Notes: generated from the sequence alone by a model not told the origin. Positions 52,984 through 63,343 are shown, counted from the stretch's first letter. The stretch: 64,000 nucleotides of DNA from Lactobacillus sp. ESL0700 (GCF_029392095.1 NZ_CP113930.1:1919012-1983011); one strand, 5' to 3'. Numbers and translations: made by a program.

Positions 52984-53014
52984 AAAAACAGCTAAATTAA
53001 TTTAGCTGTTTTTG
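52984..53014 (-). terminator. Terminator after gnd
   Basis: AAAAACAGCTAAAT/ATTTAGCTGTTTTT is an almost perfect 14-base-pair inverted repeat with a very small loop. The parS-like site starts immediately to its right. Confidence 0.85.
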
Positions 53015-53030
53015 TGTTACACGTGTAACA
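53015..53030. promoter_or_regulatory. parS ParB site
   Basis: TGTTACACGTGTAACA is a perfect 16-base palindrome matching the parS core TGTTNCACGTG, with TAACA as the right arm. It is about 11 kb from oriC, the best of the five sites in this window. Confidence 0.75.
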
Positions 53031-53033
53031 TGA

Positions 53034-54419
53034 TTATTTTTCTTCATACCATTCTGTATGGAAGACACCAGGACGGTCATTTCTGTAGTAAGTGTGCGCA
53101 CCGAAGTAATCACGTTGACCCTGAATTAGGTTAGCAGGTAAGCTTGGATTAAAAATTGATTCTAAGTAATTAAGAGCTGCACTCAAGGTTGGTGTTGGAA
53201 TACCGGCTTTAGTTGCTAATGCAATTACTTGCCGCAAAGCACCAATGTTTTCAGCCATTAAGTCCTTGAAGTAACTATCTTCAAATAAATTATCCAGCTT
53301 TTTGCCGTTCTCATAAGCATTTTCAATATCTTTCAACATTGATGAACGAATAATACAGCCAGCTTCCCAATCTTGGGCAATTGCTGGGTAACGCAAATCC
53401 CATTTATAAGCATCTGCGGCCATCTTCAATTGTTGGAAGCCTTGAGCATAAGCAACAGCTTGACCTAATTGCAGTGCTTTACCCAAGTTAGCTACTAAAT
53501 CACTTGGTACATCGCCATTCCAAGTAATTTCTTTACCAGCGCGTGTTGTTGCCTTAGACATAAACCGTGCTAAAACAGCTTCCGCAATTACACTGATTGG
53601 TGTTCCTAAGCGAATTGCGTCTTCAAGCATCCAGTTACCAGTACCCTTGTATGATGCCACATTCAAGATATGGTCGATTACATGGTCAGGAGTTAATTCA
53701 TCTTTTTGCTTTAAGACTTCTGCCGTAATTTCACTTAAGTAAGCCTTAACGATTCCTTGGTTCCAATCAGTAAAGATTTGCGCCATTTCCTCATTAGTTT
53801 TACCAGCAACTTTTCGTAAAATATCATAAACTTCGGAAAATTCTTGCATAATGCCGTATTCAATTCCGTTATGAACCATTTTAACGTAGTGACCGCTGCC
53901 TTCGGGTCCAATAAAGCTGACACAAGGACGACCTTCAGTGTTCTTAGCAGCAATTGCTTCTAAGATAGGAGCAACTTGCTTGTAGGCTTCTTCATCGCCA
54001 CCTGGCATCAAAGCTGGACCATTCAAAGCCCCTTCTTCACCACCGGAAACACCCATTCCAATAAAGTGAATGCCGTGTTCCTGCATTTCGTGAAACCGCC
54101 GGTTAGTATCGTTAAAATTGGAGTTACCACCGTCGATTAAAATATCACCCTTGTCTAGTAAGGGTAATAAAGTATGTAAAGTTTCATCAACCGGACGACC
54201 AGCAGCGATTTGAATTAAAATTTTGCGTGGTTTCTCTAATGAATTAACGAACTCTTCCCAAGAATAAGTAGGTTTTAATTTATCGTCTTCATATTTTGCA
54301 AAAGCATCGACTTCTGGCTTGTCGATACTGTAACCAGAAACTGAAAAGCCACTATTTCTGACATTTAAAGCAAGATTCTTACCCATTACAGATAAGCCAA
54401 TTATTCCAAATTGTTGCAT
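53034..54419 (-). CDS. gnd: 6-phosphogluconate dehydrogenase (decarboxylating)
   Basis: 461 residues. The N-terminal NADP site is GLSVMGKNLALNV, substrate-binding GVSGGEEGALNGPALMPGG, catalytic Lys in SGHYVKMVHNGIEYG, and the C-terminal dimer region includes RDYFGAHTYYRNDRPG. It converts 6-phosphogluconate to ribulose-5-phosphate, CO2 and NADPH. TCCTCC before the start (minus-strand GGAGGA) is a good site. It is monocistronic with terminators at both sides. Confidence 0.96.
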   Translation of the reverse strand: MQQFGIIGLSVMGKNLALNVRNSGFSVSGYSIDKPEVDAFAKYEDDKLKPTYSWEEFVNSLEKPRKILIQIAAGRPVDETLHTLLPLLDKGDILIDGGNSNFNDTNRRFHEMQEHGIHFIGMGVSGGEEGALNGPALMPGGDEEAYKQVAPILEAIAAKNTEGRPCVSFIGPEGSGHYVKMVHNGIEYGIMQEFSEVYDILRKVAGKTNEEMAQIFTDWNQGIVKAYLSEITAEVLKQKDELTPDHVIDHILNVASYKGTGNWMLEDAIRLGTPISVIAEAVLARFMSKATTRAGKEITWNGDVPSDLVANLGKALQLGQAVAYAQGFQQLKMAADAYKWDLRYPAIAQDWEAGCIIRSSMLKDIENAYENGKKLDNLFEDSYFKDLMAENIGALRQVIALATKAGIPTPTLSAALNYLESIFNPSLPANLIQGQRDYFGAHTYYRNDRPGVFHTEWYEEK

Positions 54420-54472
54420 ATTTTATCCTCCACTATTAAATTTATCCTCTATTATTATACTTATAAGTATGC

Positions 54473-54510
54473 AAAAAAGCGAAACCTTTTTATTAGTTCC
54501 GCTTTTTATT
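54473..54510 (-). terminator. Terminator after the first pyruvate oxidase gene
   Basis: AAAAAGCGGAAC/GGTTTCGCTTTTT on the minus strand forms a hairpin with an AT-rich loop and T-run. Confidence 0.8.
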
Positions 54511-54535
54511 TTTTAATATTAACGATTAATTAACA

Positions 54536-56314
54536 TTAAGCTTCTGAAGCACCTGAAGTTGCATCGTCTTCATCTACAGGACCGAAAGCATCATCGTTAA
54601 CGCCGTATTTTTCAGCGAAGTAGCTGAATGGCTTCAAACCTTGTGCTTGGTACTTCTCAACGAATGCTGGGTCGTCCAAAGTGTTTAATTCAGTTGAGTA
54701 TGGCATTTCGTGAGTAAGCTTAACGTCTACTAACATTGGCTTGTCAGAACTCTTCCATTCCTTAACTGCATCTTCAAATTCTTGCTTAGTACGTACAGTT
54801 ACACCCTTAACGTTCATACCTTCAGCAACCTTTGCCCAGTCGTTATCTGGAAGGATAACACCTGATAATGGTTGGTGTGATTGGTCTTCTTGTTCAGCTT
54901 GGATGAAACCAAGAGTTTCGTTAGTGAAGACAACGTTCATGATGTGCATGTTGTAACGAGCTTGGGTCAATAATTCTTGACTCATCATTGCAAAACCACC
55001 GTCACCACCAAGGTTCCAAACTTCACGGTCTGGACAAGCAGTTGCAGCAGCTACAGCAGCTGGTGAACCAAAGCCCATAGTTGCGTACAAGCCTGAAGTT
55101 GCCCAAACTTGGTTATCGTGCAAGTTCATCAAACGTTGGAAGTCAATGTTGATGTTACCAACATCAATACCAAACATTGCATCGTCTGCAGCGTATTTGT
55201 TAATAATGTCAAAGATTGGTTCACGACGAATTGGCATTTCATCTGCATCGTCAAAGCTGTGTTGCCATTCTTCCCAGTTCTTACGGTCTTCAACACCAGC
55301 TTTGTAAAGTGGTGATTCTTCACGAGCTTCACCAGCATCAATGATTGCTTGCAAAGTCTTAGCACCGTCAGCCAAGATTGGTAGATCAACAGTGTGACGC
55401 TTACCCAATTTTTCTGAGTCAATATCAATTTGGATCATCTTAGCCTTAGGGTTAAAGAAGTAGCTTGAGAATGGTGAGTCGTTACCAACCCATACAACCA
55501 AGTCAGCGTGAGTTTGGATGTCGTCACTTGCCTTAGGAGCACAACGACCAATTGAACCCAAGTATGCTGGGAATGCATCTTCAACGATACCCTTAGCAAT
55601 AACTGATGACATAAGTGGCATCTTGAACTTGTCTGAGAATGCCTTCAATACGTCACCGTGACCCTTAAGTCCCATACCAAAGTAAACTACTGGATTTGTA
55701 GCTTCTGCAATTAACTTAACTGCTTCATCAACTGATTCTTTAATTGGTGCAGCGTAGTTAGGCATAGCAGTTAATGAGTTAGCAGTAACTTGGAAGTTGT
55801 AGTTAATCTTGTCCCAACCGAAGTCTTTTGGCAAGATTAAAACTGCTGGACCCTTCTTAGCGTATGCTTGACGAAGAGCTTCATCCATCATCCGTGGAAT
55901 TTGGTTAGCTGCTTTAACTTGGTGGTTCCAAACAGCAACGTTATCAAACCAAGGCTTTTCATCAAAAGCTTGGAAGAAGTTCATGTCTTGACGGCTAGTA
56001 GGTACGTTAGCAATGATAGCTACCATTGGAGTCTTGTCGTACTTAGCGTCGTATAAACCGTTCATCAAGTGAACAGCACCAGGTCCAGCTGAACCAAAAC
56101 ATACACCAACTTTACCGGTGAGCTTGTATTCAGCTGAAGCTGCTAAAGCGCCAGCTTCTTCGTGACGAACTTCGATAAACTTAAGTTTGTCTTTGAAATT
56201 AAGAATAGCATTCATAGTTGAGTCGAATGAACCACCTGGATAACCAAAGATGTGGTCAATATCCCAATCAACTAATACTTGAAGCATTGCATCTGAGCCA
56301 TTAATTTTTGTCAT
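54536..56314 (-). CDS. pox: Pyruvate oxidase (copy 1)
   Basis: 592 residues of the ThDP/FAD-dependent POX family. The N-terminal PYR domain contains YPGGSFDSTMNAI and VRHEEAGALAAS (catalytic Glu). A central FAD region follows. The C-terminal ThDP motif is GGDGGFAMMSQELLTQARYNMHIMNVVFTN, Gly-Asp-Gly followed by the expected Asn. It oxidises pyruvate with O2 and phosphate to acetyl phosphate, CO2 and H2O2. It ends in an acidic tail with DEDDATSGASEA. AAGGAG lies ten bases before the ATG. A terminator follows. Confidence 0.94.
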   Translation of the reverse strand: MTKINGSDAMLQVLVDWDIDHIFGYPGGSFDSTMNAILNFKDKLKFIEVRHEEAGALAASAEYKLTGKVGVCFGSAGPGAVHLMNGLYDAKYDKTPMVAIIANVPTSRQDMNFFQAFDEKPWFDNVAVWNHQVKAANQIPRMMDEALRQAYAKKGPAVLILPKDFGWDKINYNFQVTANSLTAMPNYAAPIKESVDEAVKLIAEATNPVVYFGMGLKGHGDVLKAFSDKFKMPLMSSVIAKGIVEDAFPAYLGSIGRCAPKASDDIQTHADLVVWVGNDSPFSSYFFNPKAKMIQIDIDSEKLGKRHTVDLPILADGAKTLQAIIDAGEAREESPLYKAGVEDRKNWEEWQHSFDDADEMPIRREPIFDIINKYAADDAMFGIDVGNINIDFQRLMNLHDNQVWATSGLYATMGFGSPAAVAAATACPDREVWNLGGDGGFAMMSQELLTQARYNMHIMNVVFTNETLGFIQAEQEDQSHQPLSGVILPDNDWAKVAEGMNVKGVTVRTKQEFEDAVKEWKSSDKPMLVDVKLTHEMPYSTELNTLDDPAFVEKYQAQGLKPFSYFAEKYGVNDDAFGPVDEDDATSGASEA

Positions 56315-56351
56315 TTGAGCGTATCTCCTTCAAATAAATCACTTACATACA

Positions 56352-56381
56352 GTATTAAAACATATAATTCCATAATTACAA
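56352..56381 (-). promoter_or_regulatory. Promoter of pyruvate oxidase copy 1
   Basis: -35 TTGTAA (56376-56381), 18 bases, -10 TAATAC (56352-56357) on the minus strand. Spacing and sequence match those of copy 2. Confidence 0.6.
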
Positions 56382-56566
56382 GTAACTGAATTGCAAATAA
56401 CTCAGGCTTTAGAAGATAACTAGCAAAATACAAAAAGTAACATAATCATAAATTTTCAGACGATCAATTTAGTGATAAGTTGACTTTAATAAACGGAAAT
56501 CGCTTTATTTACAGACTATACTAGATTTCGCTAAAAACCGCCACTATTAATATATATCAGTATAAA

Positions 56567-56603
56567 CAAAAAAACGAAACCAAAATAAATTGATTTCGTT
56601 TCT
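56567..56603 (-). terminator. Terminator after the second pyruvate oxidase gene
   Basis: AAACGAAATCA/TGGTTTCGTTT on the minus strand with a seven-base loop and a T-run. Confidence 0.85.
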
Positions 56604-56633
56604 CTAAAAATAATTAAAATTATTTATTAATTA

Positions 56634-58442
56634 TTAGTGTGCTGAAGCACCTGAAGTTGCATCTTCTTCTGGCTCTGGTTCAGGTTCAGCTTCTTCTTCT
56701 GAAGCACCTGAAGCAGTGTCTTCTACAAGACCGTATTTTTCAGCAAAGTAACTGAATGGCTTCAAACCTTGTGCTTGGTACTTCTCAACAAATGCTGGGT
56801 CGTCCAAAGTGTTCAATTCAGTTGAGTAAGGCATTTCGTGAGTGAACTTAACGTCGATTAACATTGGTCCATCCATTTGCTTGAATTCCTTAACTGCGTC
56901 TTCGAATTCCTTCTTAGTACGTACAGTTACGCCCTTAACGTTCATACCTTCAGCAACCTTTGCCCAGTCGTTGTTAGGAATGATAACACCTGATAATGGT
57001 TGGTTAGATTCATCTTCTTGTTCAGCTTGAATGTAACCTAAAGTTTCGTTAGTGAAGACAACGTTGATAACGTGCATGTTGTAACGAGCTTGTGTCAACA
57101 GTTCTTGGTTCATCATTGCGAAACCACCGTCACCACCAAGGTTCCAAACTTCACGTTCTGGATGAGTAGTAGCTGCAGCAAGTGATGCTGGAGTACCAAA
57201 GCCCATAGTTGCGTACAAGCCTGAAGTTGCCCAAGTTTGTTCATCATGTAAGTTAACTAAACGTTGGAAGTCAATGTTGATGTTACCAACATCAATAGCA
57301 AACATTGCGTTGTCTGCAGCGTATTTGTTAATGATGTCAAAGATTGGTTCACGACGAACTGGCATTTCGTCTGAGTCAACAAAGCTGTTTTCCCATTCTT
57401 CCCAGTTTTCACGGTCTGCAATAGCAGCCTTGTAAAGTGGTGATTCTTCACGAGCTTCACCAGCATCAATGATTGCTTGCAAAGTCTTAGCACCATCAGC
57501 CAAGATTGGAACATCAACAGCATGACGCTTGCCCAATTTTTCTGAGTCAACATCAATTTGGATGACCTTAGCCTTTGGATCAAAGAAGAATACTGAGAAT
57601 GGTGAGTTGTTACCAACCCAAACAACCAAGTCAGCGTGAGTTTGGATATCATCACTAGGTTTTGGTGCAACACGACCAATTGAACCCATGTATGCTGGGA
57701 ACTTGTCTTCAACAATACCCTTAGCAATAACTGATGACATAATTGGAGTCTTAAACTTGTCAGCAAATGCCTTTAAAACATCGCCGTGACCCTTCATACC
57801 CATACCGTAGTATACTACTGGGTTCTTTGCTTCTTTAAGAAGTTTAACAGCTGCGTCAACATCAGTCTTCTTAGGAGCTGCATAGTTAGGAATAGCTTCT
57901 AATGAGTTGTATGTTACACGGAAGTTATCGTTAATCTTGTCCCAACCAAAGTCCTTAGGAAGGATTAAAACTGCTGGACCCTTCTTAGCATATGCTTGAC
58001 GAAGAGCTTCATCCATCATGCTAGGAACTTGGTCAGCTGTCTTAATTTGGTGGTTCCAAACTGCTACAGCATCAAACCAAGGCTTTTCATCAAAAGCTTG
58101 GAAGAAGTCAATATCTTGACGGCTAGTTGGTACGTTAGCAACGATAGCTACCATAGGTACCTTGTCGTATTTTGCATCGTACAAACCATTCATCAAGTGA
58201 ACAGCACCAGGGCCGGCTGAACCAAAACATACACCAGCATGACCAGTGAATTTATATTCAGCAGCTGCTGCCAAAGCACCAGCTTCTTCGTGACGAACTT
58301 CAATATAGTTCATCTTGCCCTTGAAATCGTGGATAGCGTTCATTGTTGAATCGAATGAACCACCTGGGAAACCATAAATATGATCAATATGCCAGTCCAA
58401 TAAAACTTGAAGCATAGCATTTGCGCCATTAATTTTTGCCAT
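56634..58442 (-). CDS. pox: Pyruvate oxidase (copy 2) with extended acidic tail
   Basis: 602 residues from the ATG at 58442. AAGGAG lies 12 bases upstream, and the start aligns with copy 1 (MAKINGANAM against MTKINGSDAM). The POX motifs are the same: FPGGSFDSTMNAI, VRHEEAGALAAA and GGDGGFAMMNQELLTQARYN. It differs by a longer C-terminal tail in which the DATSGAS motif occurs twice around an EEEAEPEPEPEEDA stretch. It is a recent tandem duplicate. It may differ in oxygen or substrate response, but its sequence alone does not show this. Confidence 0.93.
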   Translation of the reverse strand: MAKINGANAMLQVLLDWHIDHIYGFPGGSFDSTMNAIHDFKGKMNYIEVRHEEAGALAAAAEYKFTGHAGVCFGSAGPGAVHLMNGLYDAKYDKVPMVAIVANVPTSRQDIDFFQAFDEKPWFDAVAVWNHQIKTADQVPSMMDEALRQAYAKKGPAVLILPKDFGWDKINDNFRVTYNSLEAIPNYAAPKKTDVDAAVKLLKEAKNPVVYYGMGMKGHGDVLKAFADKFKTPIMSSVIAKGIVEDKFPAYMGSIGRVAPKPSDDIQTHADLVVWVGNNSPFSVFFFDPKAKVIQIDVDSEKLGKRHAVDVPILADGAKTLQAIIDAGEAREESPLYKAAIADRENWEEWENSFVDSDEMPVRREPIFDIINKYAADNAMFAIDVGNINIDFQRLVNLHDEQTWATSGLYATMGFGTPASLAAATTHPEREVWNLGGDGGFAMMNQELLTQARYNMHVINVVFTNETLGYIQAEQEDESNQPLSGVIIPNNDWAKVAEGMNVKGVTVRTKKEFEDAVKEFKQMDGPMLIDVKFTHEMPYSTELNTLDDPAFVEKYQAQGLKPFSYFAEKYGLVEDTASGASEEEAEPEPEPEEDATSGASAH

Positions 58443-58483
58443 TTTAAAGTGCATCTCCTTAAATACATGTTTACTTACATAAT

Positions 58484-58513
58484 GTATTAAAACATATAAT
58501 TTCACAATTTCAA
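58484..58513 (-). promoter_or_regulatory. Promoter of pyruvate oxidase copy 2
   Basis: -35 TTGAAA (58508-58513), 18 bases, -10 TAATAC (58484-58489) on the minus strand. Confidence 0.65.
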
Positions 58514-58581
58514 GTATGCACTAACGTTAATAAAGTACTGGGATTTCGGCTTTTAAAAAGAAATATTTTCACAATTTGGAT

Positions 58582-58606
58582 AGCGTTATCATTGATAACG
58601 CTTTTA
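58582..58606. promoter_or_regulatory. Palindromic operator with a cre-like match upstream of pyruvate oxidase copy 2
   Basis: AGCGTTATCATTGATAACGCT (58582-58602) is a perfect inverted repeat around a three-base centre. It overlaps TGATAACGCTTTTA (58593-58606), which matches the CcpA cre consensus at most positions. It lies about 70 bases upstream of the copy 2 -35 box. Lack of a T-run argues against a terminator. Catabolite control of pox genes is known in lactobacilli. Confidence 0.45.
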
Positions 58607-58688
58607 TAGCAATCTTTATGCTTGTTATCAATTGATCATTCTTCAAATATAATCGCCAAGTTTCAAATATAAAAAATTTTTAAATTTT

Positions 58689-60587
58689 TTATTTCTTAAT
58701 CTTTTCGTAATGACCGTTTTGAATATACACACTCAAAATAGCCAAATCTGCCGGATTAACACCCGATATTCTTTCGGCTTGAGCTATTGTCTCAGGCCGA
58801 ATCTTAGCGAATTTCTGTCTTGCTTCAGTTGCCAAACCATCGATTGCATTATAGTCAATGCCTGCTGGGATTTTTTTAGCTTCTTGACGGTGGAGCCGGT
58901 CAATCTGAACTTGTTCTTTTTTAATATATCCGGCGTACTTAATATTAATTTCAACCTGTTCTTTGACATAACGATCTGATGAAATTTCCTCTCCTGTCAG
59001 CCGTTCAATGTCATCAATTGTTACTTTAGGCCGTCTTAAAAAGATATCTGCCTTAACACCAGCACCCATTGCATTTTCACCAATTCCACTCAAATATTGT
59101 TGAATTTCAAAATTTGGATGAATGGTTAAACTAGCCAATTTTGCCTTAACATTCGCAATTTGTTTTTTCTTATCTTCGAATTTAGCATAGCGTTCATCTG
59201 AAATTAAGCCCAACTTGTAGCCATAATCAGTTAACCGTAAGTCAGCGTTATCGTGGCGCAAAATCAAGCGATACTCGGCGCGAGAAGTGAGTAAGCGATA
59301 TGGCTCCTCAGTACCCTTAGTTACCAAATCATCAATTAAGACACCAATGTAAGCTTCATCCCTGCCTAAAGTAAAGCTAGGCTTGCCAGCAGCACGCAAA
59401 GCAGCATTGATCCCAGCAATTAATCCTTGACCAGCTGCTTCTTCATAGCCAGAAGTACCGTTCATTTGGCCAGCAGTAAACAAGTTCTTAATGTTTTTGG
59501 TTTCCAAAGTATGCTTTAACTGCCACGGATCAACAACATCGTATTCAATTGCATAACCTGGACGCATCATTTCAGCATGTTCTAGTCCCGCAACTGAATG
59601 CAGCATTTTCAGCTGAATTTCTTCTGGCATTGAAGTTGAAAAATCACCAACATAGACTTCCTTGGTAGTCTTTCCTTCTGGCTCTAAGAAGATTTGGTGG
59701 CGCGGTTTATCAGCAAACCGGACAACCTTGGTTTCGATTGACGGACAATAACGCGGGCCAACACCCTTAATTTGACCCGAAAACATTGGCGAACGTGTCA
59801 GATTTTCATTAATAATCTTGTGCGTTTCCTGATTGGTATAAGTCATCCAGCAAGAAACTTGGTCCTTTAAGTAGTCTTCATCCCTACTGGTAAAGGAAAA
59901 GTGGCGCGGCTCTTCATCTCCGGGCTCCTCTTCGGTCTTGGAATAATCAATCGTATTACCATTAACGCGCGGCGGGGTACCAGTCTTAAAACGGCGCAGT
60001 TTAAAGCCTAATTTTTCCAAATTTTCAGATAATTTAATCGCTGGTACCGTGTTATTAGGACCTGAAGAATAATTCAGTTCCCCAATAAAAATGCGGCCAC
60101 GAGCAGAGGTCCCTGTTGTGAGGACAACACTTTTAGCATGGTAACGAGCACCTGTGTTAGTGATAAGGCCTGTACATACCCCATCTTCAACAATTAACTC
60201 GTCCACTGTTGCCTGACGCAAAGTCAAATTAGGAGTGTTCTCAATGACATCCTTCATTTGCTCATGATATTGCCACTTGTCAGCTTGAGCCCGTAAAGCG
60301 CGCACTGCTGGGCCCTTACCCGTATTCAGCATCCGCATTTGGATATAGGTGGCATCAATATTTTTACCCATTTGGCCGCCCAAAGCATCAATTTCACGCA
60401 CAACCGTCCCCTTAGCTGGACCACCAACGGACGGATTACACGGCATGAAGGCAACCATATCAAGGCTAATTGTCAGCAACAAAGTCTTTTGGCCCATTCT
60501 GGCACTAGCCAAAGCTGCCTCGCTGCCGGCATGACCGGCACCAACAACAATGACATCATAATCATTTGAGTCGTAACTCTTAATCAT
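58689..60587 (-). CDS. mnmG: tRNA uridine-5-carboxymethylaminomethyl modification enzyme MnmG (GidA)
   Basis: 632 residues from the ATG at 60587; a start at 60617 would add ten unconserved residues. FAD motif [21 protein letters not shown], catalytic-type cysteine region [21 protein letters not shown] and [12 protein letters not shown] are all present. With MnmE it makes cmnm5U34 in tRNA anticodons. It lies just after mnmE in the order typical of the origin flank. Confidence 0.96.
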   Translation of the reverse strand: MIKSYDSNDYDVIVVGAGHAGSEAALASARMGQKTLLLTISLDMVAFMPCNPSVGGPAKGTVVREIDALGGQMGKNIDATYIQMRMLNTGKGPAVRALRAQADKWQYHEQMKDVIENTPNLTLRQATVDELIVEDGVCTGLITNTGARYHAKSVVLTTGTSARGRIFIGELNYSSGPNNTVPAIKLSENLEKLGFKLRRFKTGTPPRVNGNTIDYSKTEEEPGDEEPRHFSFTSRDEDYLKDQVSCWMTYTNQETHKIINENLTRSPMFSGQIKGVGPRYCPSIETKVVRFADKPRHQIFLEPEGKTTKEVYVGDFSTSMPEEIQLKMLHSVAGLEHAEMMRPGYAIEYDVVDPWQLKHTLETKNIKNLFTAGQMNGTSGYEEAAGQGLIAGINAALRAAGKPSFTLGRDEAYIGVLIDDLVTKGTEEPYRLLTSRAEYRLILRHDNADLRLTDYGYKLGLISDERYAKFEDKKKQIANVKAKLASLTIHPNFEIQQYLSGIGENAMGAGVKADIFLRRPKVTIDDIERLTGEEISSDRYVKEQVEINIKYAGYIKKEQVQIDRLHRQEAKKIPAGIDYNAIDGLATEARQKFAKIRPETIAQAERISGVNPADLAILSVYIQNGHYEKIKK

Positions 60588-60601
60588 TTCCACTTCTACT
60601 C

Positions 60602-61987
60602 CTATTTTCCTAAACAAAATTGACTAAACAATTCATTAACTAGCTCATCAGGACTGCTTTCGCCTGTAATCTCGCCTAAGGTATCCCACGCGCCGTTAAA
60701 ATCAATCTGAGCAATGTCTACCGGTACTTCATCTTTAACCGCCTGAATAACGTCTTGCAGCTGTTTTTTGGCCTTTTCTAATAAACCAACTTGGCGCTGG
60801 TTAGTGACCATCACCTGATCATTAGAATTTTCAATCCCACTAAAGAACAATTTTCTAATTGCTTCTTCTAATTCAGTAAGATTCTTTTCCTGCAAAATCG
60901 ACGTAGCAATTACCTCGCTACCCGTTATTTTTTTGATTTCACTAACCGTTAACTTTTGCCCTAGGTCCGTCTTATTTAAAATTACAATTCGCTTTTTAGC
61001 ATCTGTTGCGGCAATCAGAGCCTTGTCTTCCGGCGATAAATCCTGACTAGAATCAAGTAGTAATAATACTAAATCAGCTTGAGCCAGCGCCTTTTTAGAC
61101 CGTTCAACACCAATTTTTTCAACTTTATTATCAGTATGCCGAATCCCAGCTGTATCGATCAGCTTCAATGGCACTCCTTTAATTGCAACGTATTCCTCTA
61201 ACGTGTCTCGGGTTGTCCCCGCAACATCGGTAACAATTGCCTTATCGCTTTTAGTCAAATAATTAAGTAGCGATGACTTACCAACATTAGGCTGACCAAT
61301 GATTGCCGTTGCCAAGCCATTACGCAAAGCCGTCCCTTCAGCTGCCGTATCCAGTAAGCGCGTGATTTTCTCACTTACCGACTGTGAAACAGACGCCATC
61401 TGCTTAGCGGTAATAGTGTCGGCATCATACTCAGGATAATCAATGTTAACCTCAACGTTTGCCAAAGTATCCAAAATTTCCTGCCGCATTGCGCGAATTT
61501 TTTCGAGCAGACCACCTTCAAGCTGTTTTTCAGCAACTTGGCGGGCCTTATCAGTCTTAGCACGCACAATATCCATTACACTTTCGGCTTGAGTCAGATC
61601 AATTCGACCGTTAACAAATGCCCGTTTGGTAAACTCACCGGCTTCCGCCATTCGTGCGCCTTCTTTAAGCAATAGTTGCAAAATCCGGTTAGTGACCACA
61701 ATGCCGCCGTGGCAGTTAATTTCAACAATATCTTCACGTGTAAATGTTTTCGGCGCCAGCATCACTGAAACCATTGCCTCGTCAATTACCTGCTTAGTTT
61801 CTGGTTCAATTACGTGACCATAGTGAATTGTATGACTAGGTACTTTGGCTAAATTAGCTCCTTTAAAAACGCGATTAGCAATCTTAACTGCATCTTCTCC
61901 CGACATGCGGACAATCGAAATTCCACCCTCACCAATTGGCGTTGAAATAGCAGCAATTGTATCAAATTCGGTTAAAGTTTGTGCCAT
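60602..61987 (-). CDS. mnmE: tRNA modification GTPase MnmE (TrmE)
   Basis: 461 residues. An N-terminal tetrahydrofolate-binding domain ([16 protein letters not shown]), then helical parts flanking a G domain: G1 [10 protein letters not shown]2/K-loop [10 protein letters not shown]3 DTAGI, G4 LNKTD. The C-terminal FCLGK is the conserved Cys-x-Gly-Lys motif. AAAGGAG precedes the ATG. Partner of MnmG, encoded directly downstream. Confidence 0.97.
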   Translation of the reverse strand: MAQTLTEFDTIAAISTPIGEGGISIVRMSGEDAVKIANRVFKGANLAKVPSHTIHYGHVIEPETKQVIDEAMVSVMLAPKTFTREDIVEINCHGGIVVTNRILQLLLKEGARMAEAGEFTKRAFVNGRIDLTQAESVMDIVRAKTDKARQVAEKQLEGGLLEKIRAMRQEILDTLANVEVNIDYPEYDADTITAKQMASVSQSVSEKITRLLDTAAEGTALRNGLATAIIGQPNVGKSSLLNYLTKSDKAIVTDVAGTTRDTLEEYVAIKGVPLKLIDTAGIRHTDNKVEKIGVERSKKALAQADLVLLLLDSSQDLSPEDKALIAATDAKKRIVILNKTDLGQKLTVSEIKKITGSEVIATSILQEKNLTELEEAIRKLFFSGIENSNDQVMVTNQRQVGLLEKAKKQLQDVIQAVKDEVPVDIAQIDFNGAWDTLGEITGESSPDELVNELFSQFCLGK

Positions 61988-62013
61988 AATTTCTCCTTTT
62001 CAAATAAATTTCA

Positions 62014-62069
62014 ATAAAAAAAGCGCATTATAGCACCACGAAAAATTCGTGATGTATAAAGCACTTTGA
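62014..62069 (-). terminator. Terminator after yidC
   Basis: A two-part hairpin (AAGTGC and ATCACGAA against TTCGTGGT and GCGCTTT on the minus strand) with a T-run. It separates yidC from mnmE. Confidence 0.8.
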
Positions 62070-62103
62070 CTACTTTATCTAAAAATCACTTTAGACTAAA
62101 TAT

Positions 62104-62994
62104 TTACTTTTTACGCTTTAAACGCTTATAGGTTCTTCTAAGTTGACGTTTACGCTCACGTTCGGCTTCTGCCTTAGCTTCTTGCGCCTTGCGATATTTA
62201 ATCGGATTCTGCAAGATAAAGGTTTGACCAACTTGGAAGAGGTTAGAAACTACCCAGTACAAAACAATCGCTGACTGGAAGTAAATTCCCATTACACCAA
62301 CCATAATTGACATCCCATAAGTCATCATCTTAGTTGATGCTGTTTGTGATTCCTTCGGCGTTGACAACTGACTAATGTAAGTTGACAGGAACGTCAAAAT
62401 CATCGACAAAATCGGCATAATGAAGTAAGGATCTGGTTTACCTAAATCCATCCATAAAAAATGACCTGTCTGAAGTTGCGGTGTTTGCCAGATTGCGCCA
62501 TACAAGGCATACATTACCGGCAACTGAATAATTAGTGGCAAACAACCAGCATACGGATTAATCCCAGCTTCTTTATAAAGCTTATTGGTTTCTTGGGACA
62601 ATAATGTCCGCGATTCCGTATCATTACCCGGATACTTTTTGCGTAATGCATTAATTTCCGGCTGAATTGCTTGCATCTTCGTCGTGCTCTTAATGGAAAT
62701 CGCACTAAGCGGATACAAAATAACCCGCACAATTACAGTAAAGACAATGATTGCCCAACCGTAACTATTGCTCATAATTTTAGCCAGCCATAGGATAAAG
62801 ACCGACATATAATAAATGATCCAGCGATTCCACCAGCTACCACTAGTATGCGAAACTGGCGCCACTTTGGCGTTAGTTTGCGCTGCACAACCCGTTAAAA
62901 CAACAGCGATTGCAACAACTGCTAGTAGTGTAAGCAGACGTTTGACATTTCTCTTAGTTAAAATGTCTTTCACTCTAATCTTCCTCAACTTCAT
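62104..62994 (-). CDS. yidC: Membrane protein insertase YidC (OxaA, lipoprotein type)
   Basis: 296 residues from the ATG at 62994, overlapping rnpA by 20 bases. Upstream ATGs in the frame lie inside rnpA and lack support. The lipobox is VVLTGC (cysteine near residue 36), and five helices of the YidC fold include [21 protein letters not shown] and [20 protein letters not shown]. It inserts membrane proteins and assists SecYEG. A lysine/arginine-rich C-terminus ([15 protein letters not shown]) probably contacts the ribosome. Confidence 0.95.
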   Translation of the reverse strand: MKLRKIRVKDILTKRNVKRLLTLLAVVAIAVVLTGCAAQTNAKVAPVSHTSGSWWNRWIIYYMSVFILWLAKIMSNSYGWAIIVFTVIVRVILYPLSAISIKSTTKMQAIQPEINALRKKYPGNDTESRTLLSQETNKLYKEAGINPYAGCLPLIIQLPVMYALYGAIWQTPQLQTGHFLWMDLGKPDPYFIMPILSMILTFLSTYISQLSTPKESQTASTKMMTYGMSIMVGVMGIYFQSAIVLYWVVSNLFQVGQTFILQNPIKYRKAQEAKAEAERERKRQLRRTYKRLKRKK

Positions 62995-63343
62995 CAGGTA
63001 TTTCTTCAATAATATTGGCCAAAAAGAGTGCGTGCAGCAAGTTCTTTCTGACTTCAGCCATTTTAAAATTACGCGCATATGGCCTAGCAATCACTAAAAA
63101 GTCAATTTGCGCTTCAATTGCAGGCTTATTTTCAGTAAGAACCGCACGAATATAACGTTTGAGCCGGTTGCGAACAACGGCAGTATGACCCACCTTTTTG
63201 CCAACAGAAATCCCCACTCGAAAATGTTTATTTTCTGTTTTATCTATTTTATAGATGACAAAAGCACGGTTTGCCACTGAATTACCAGATTTAAAAACTC
63301 GCTGAAAATCATTTTCAGTTTTAACTCGATAAGACTTTCTCAA
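62975..63343 (-). CDS. rnpA: Ribonuclease P protein component
   Basis: 122 residues with a TTG start ([17 protein letters not shown] at the N-terminus, as in lactobacilli). The RNR motif region is [17 protein letters not shown]. It binds the RNase P RNA and helps process tRNA 5' ends. It overlaps yidC at its 3' end and follows rpmH. TGGAA lies before the TTG. Confidence 0.96.
   Translation of the reverse strand: MRKSYRVKTENDFQRVFKSGNSVANRAFVIYKIDKTENKHFRVGISVGKKVGHTAVVRNRLKRYIRAVLTENKPAIEAQIDFLVIARPYARNFKMAEVRKNLLHALFLANIIEEIPDEVEED

Larger units (their letters stand above)
56315..56633. other. Intergenic region between the two pyruvate oxidase genes
   Basis: It holds the copy 1 promoter (56352-56381), a possible CcpA cre-like match GGAAATCGCTTTAT (56495-56508) and the copy 2 terminator (56567-56603). 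The rest is AT-rich without a gene. Confidence 0.55.

Noticed and set aside
58582..58606. Terminator of mnmG at the perfect dyad
   Set aside because: On the minus strand no T-run follows the hairpin, so it is better explained as an operator.
61731..61752. CACGTG core near 61738 in mnmE as a parS site
   Set aside because: The flanks ATCTT and TAAAT break the TGTT/AACA arms, so it has too many mismatches.
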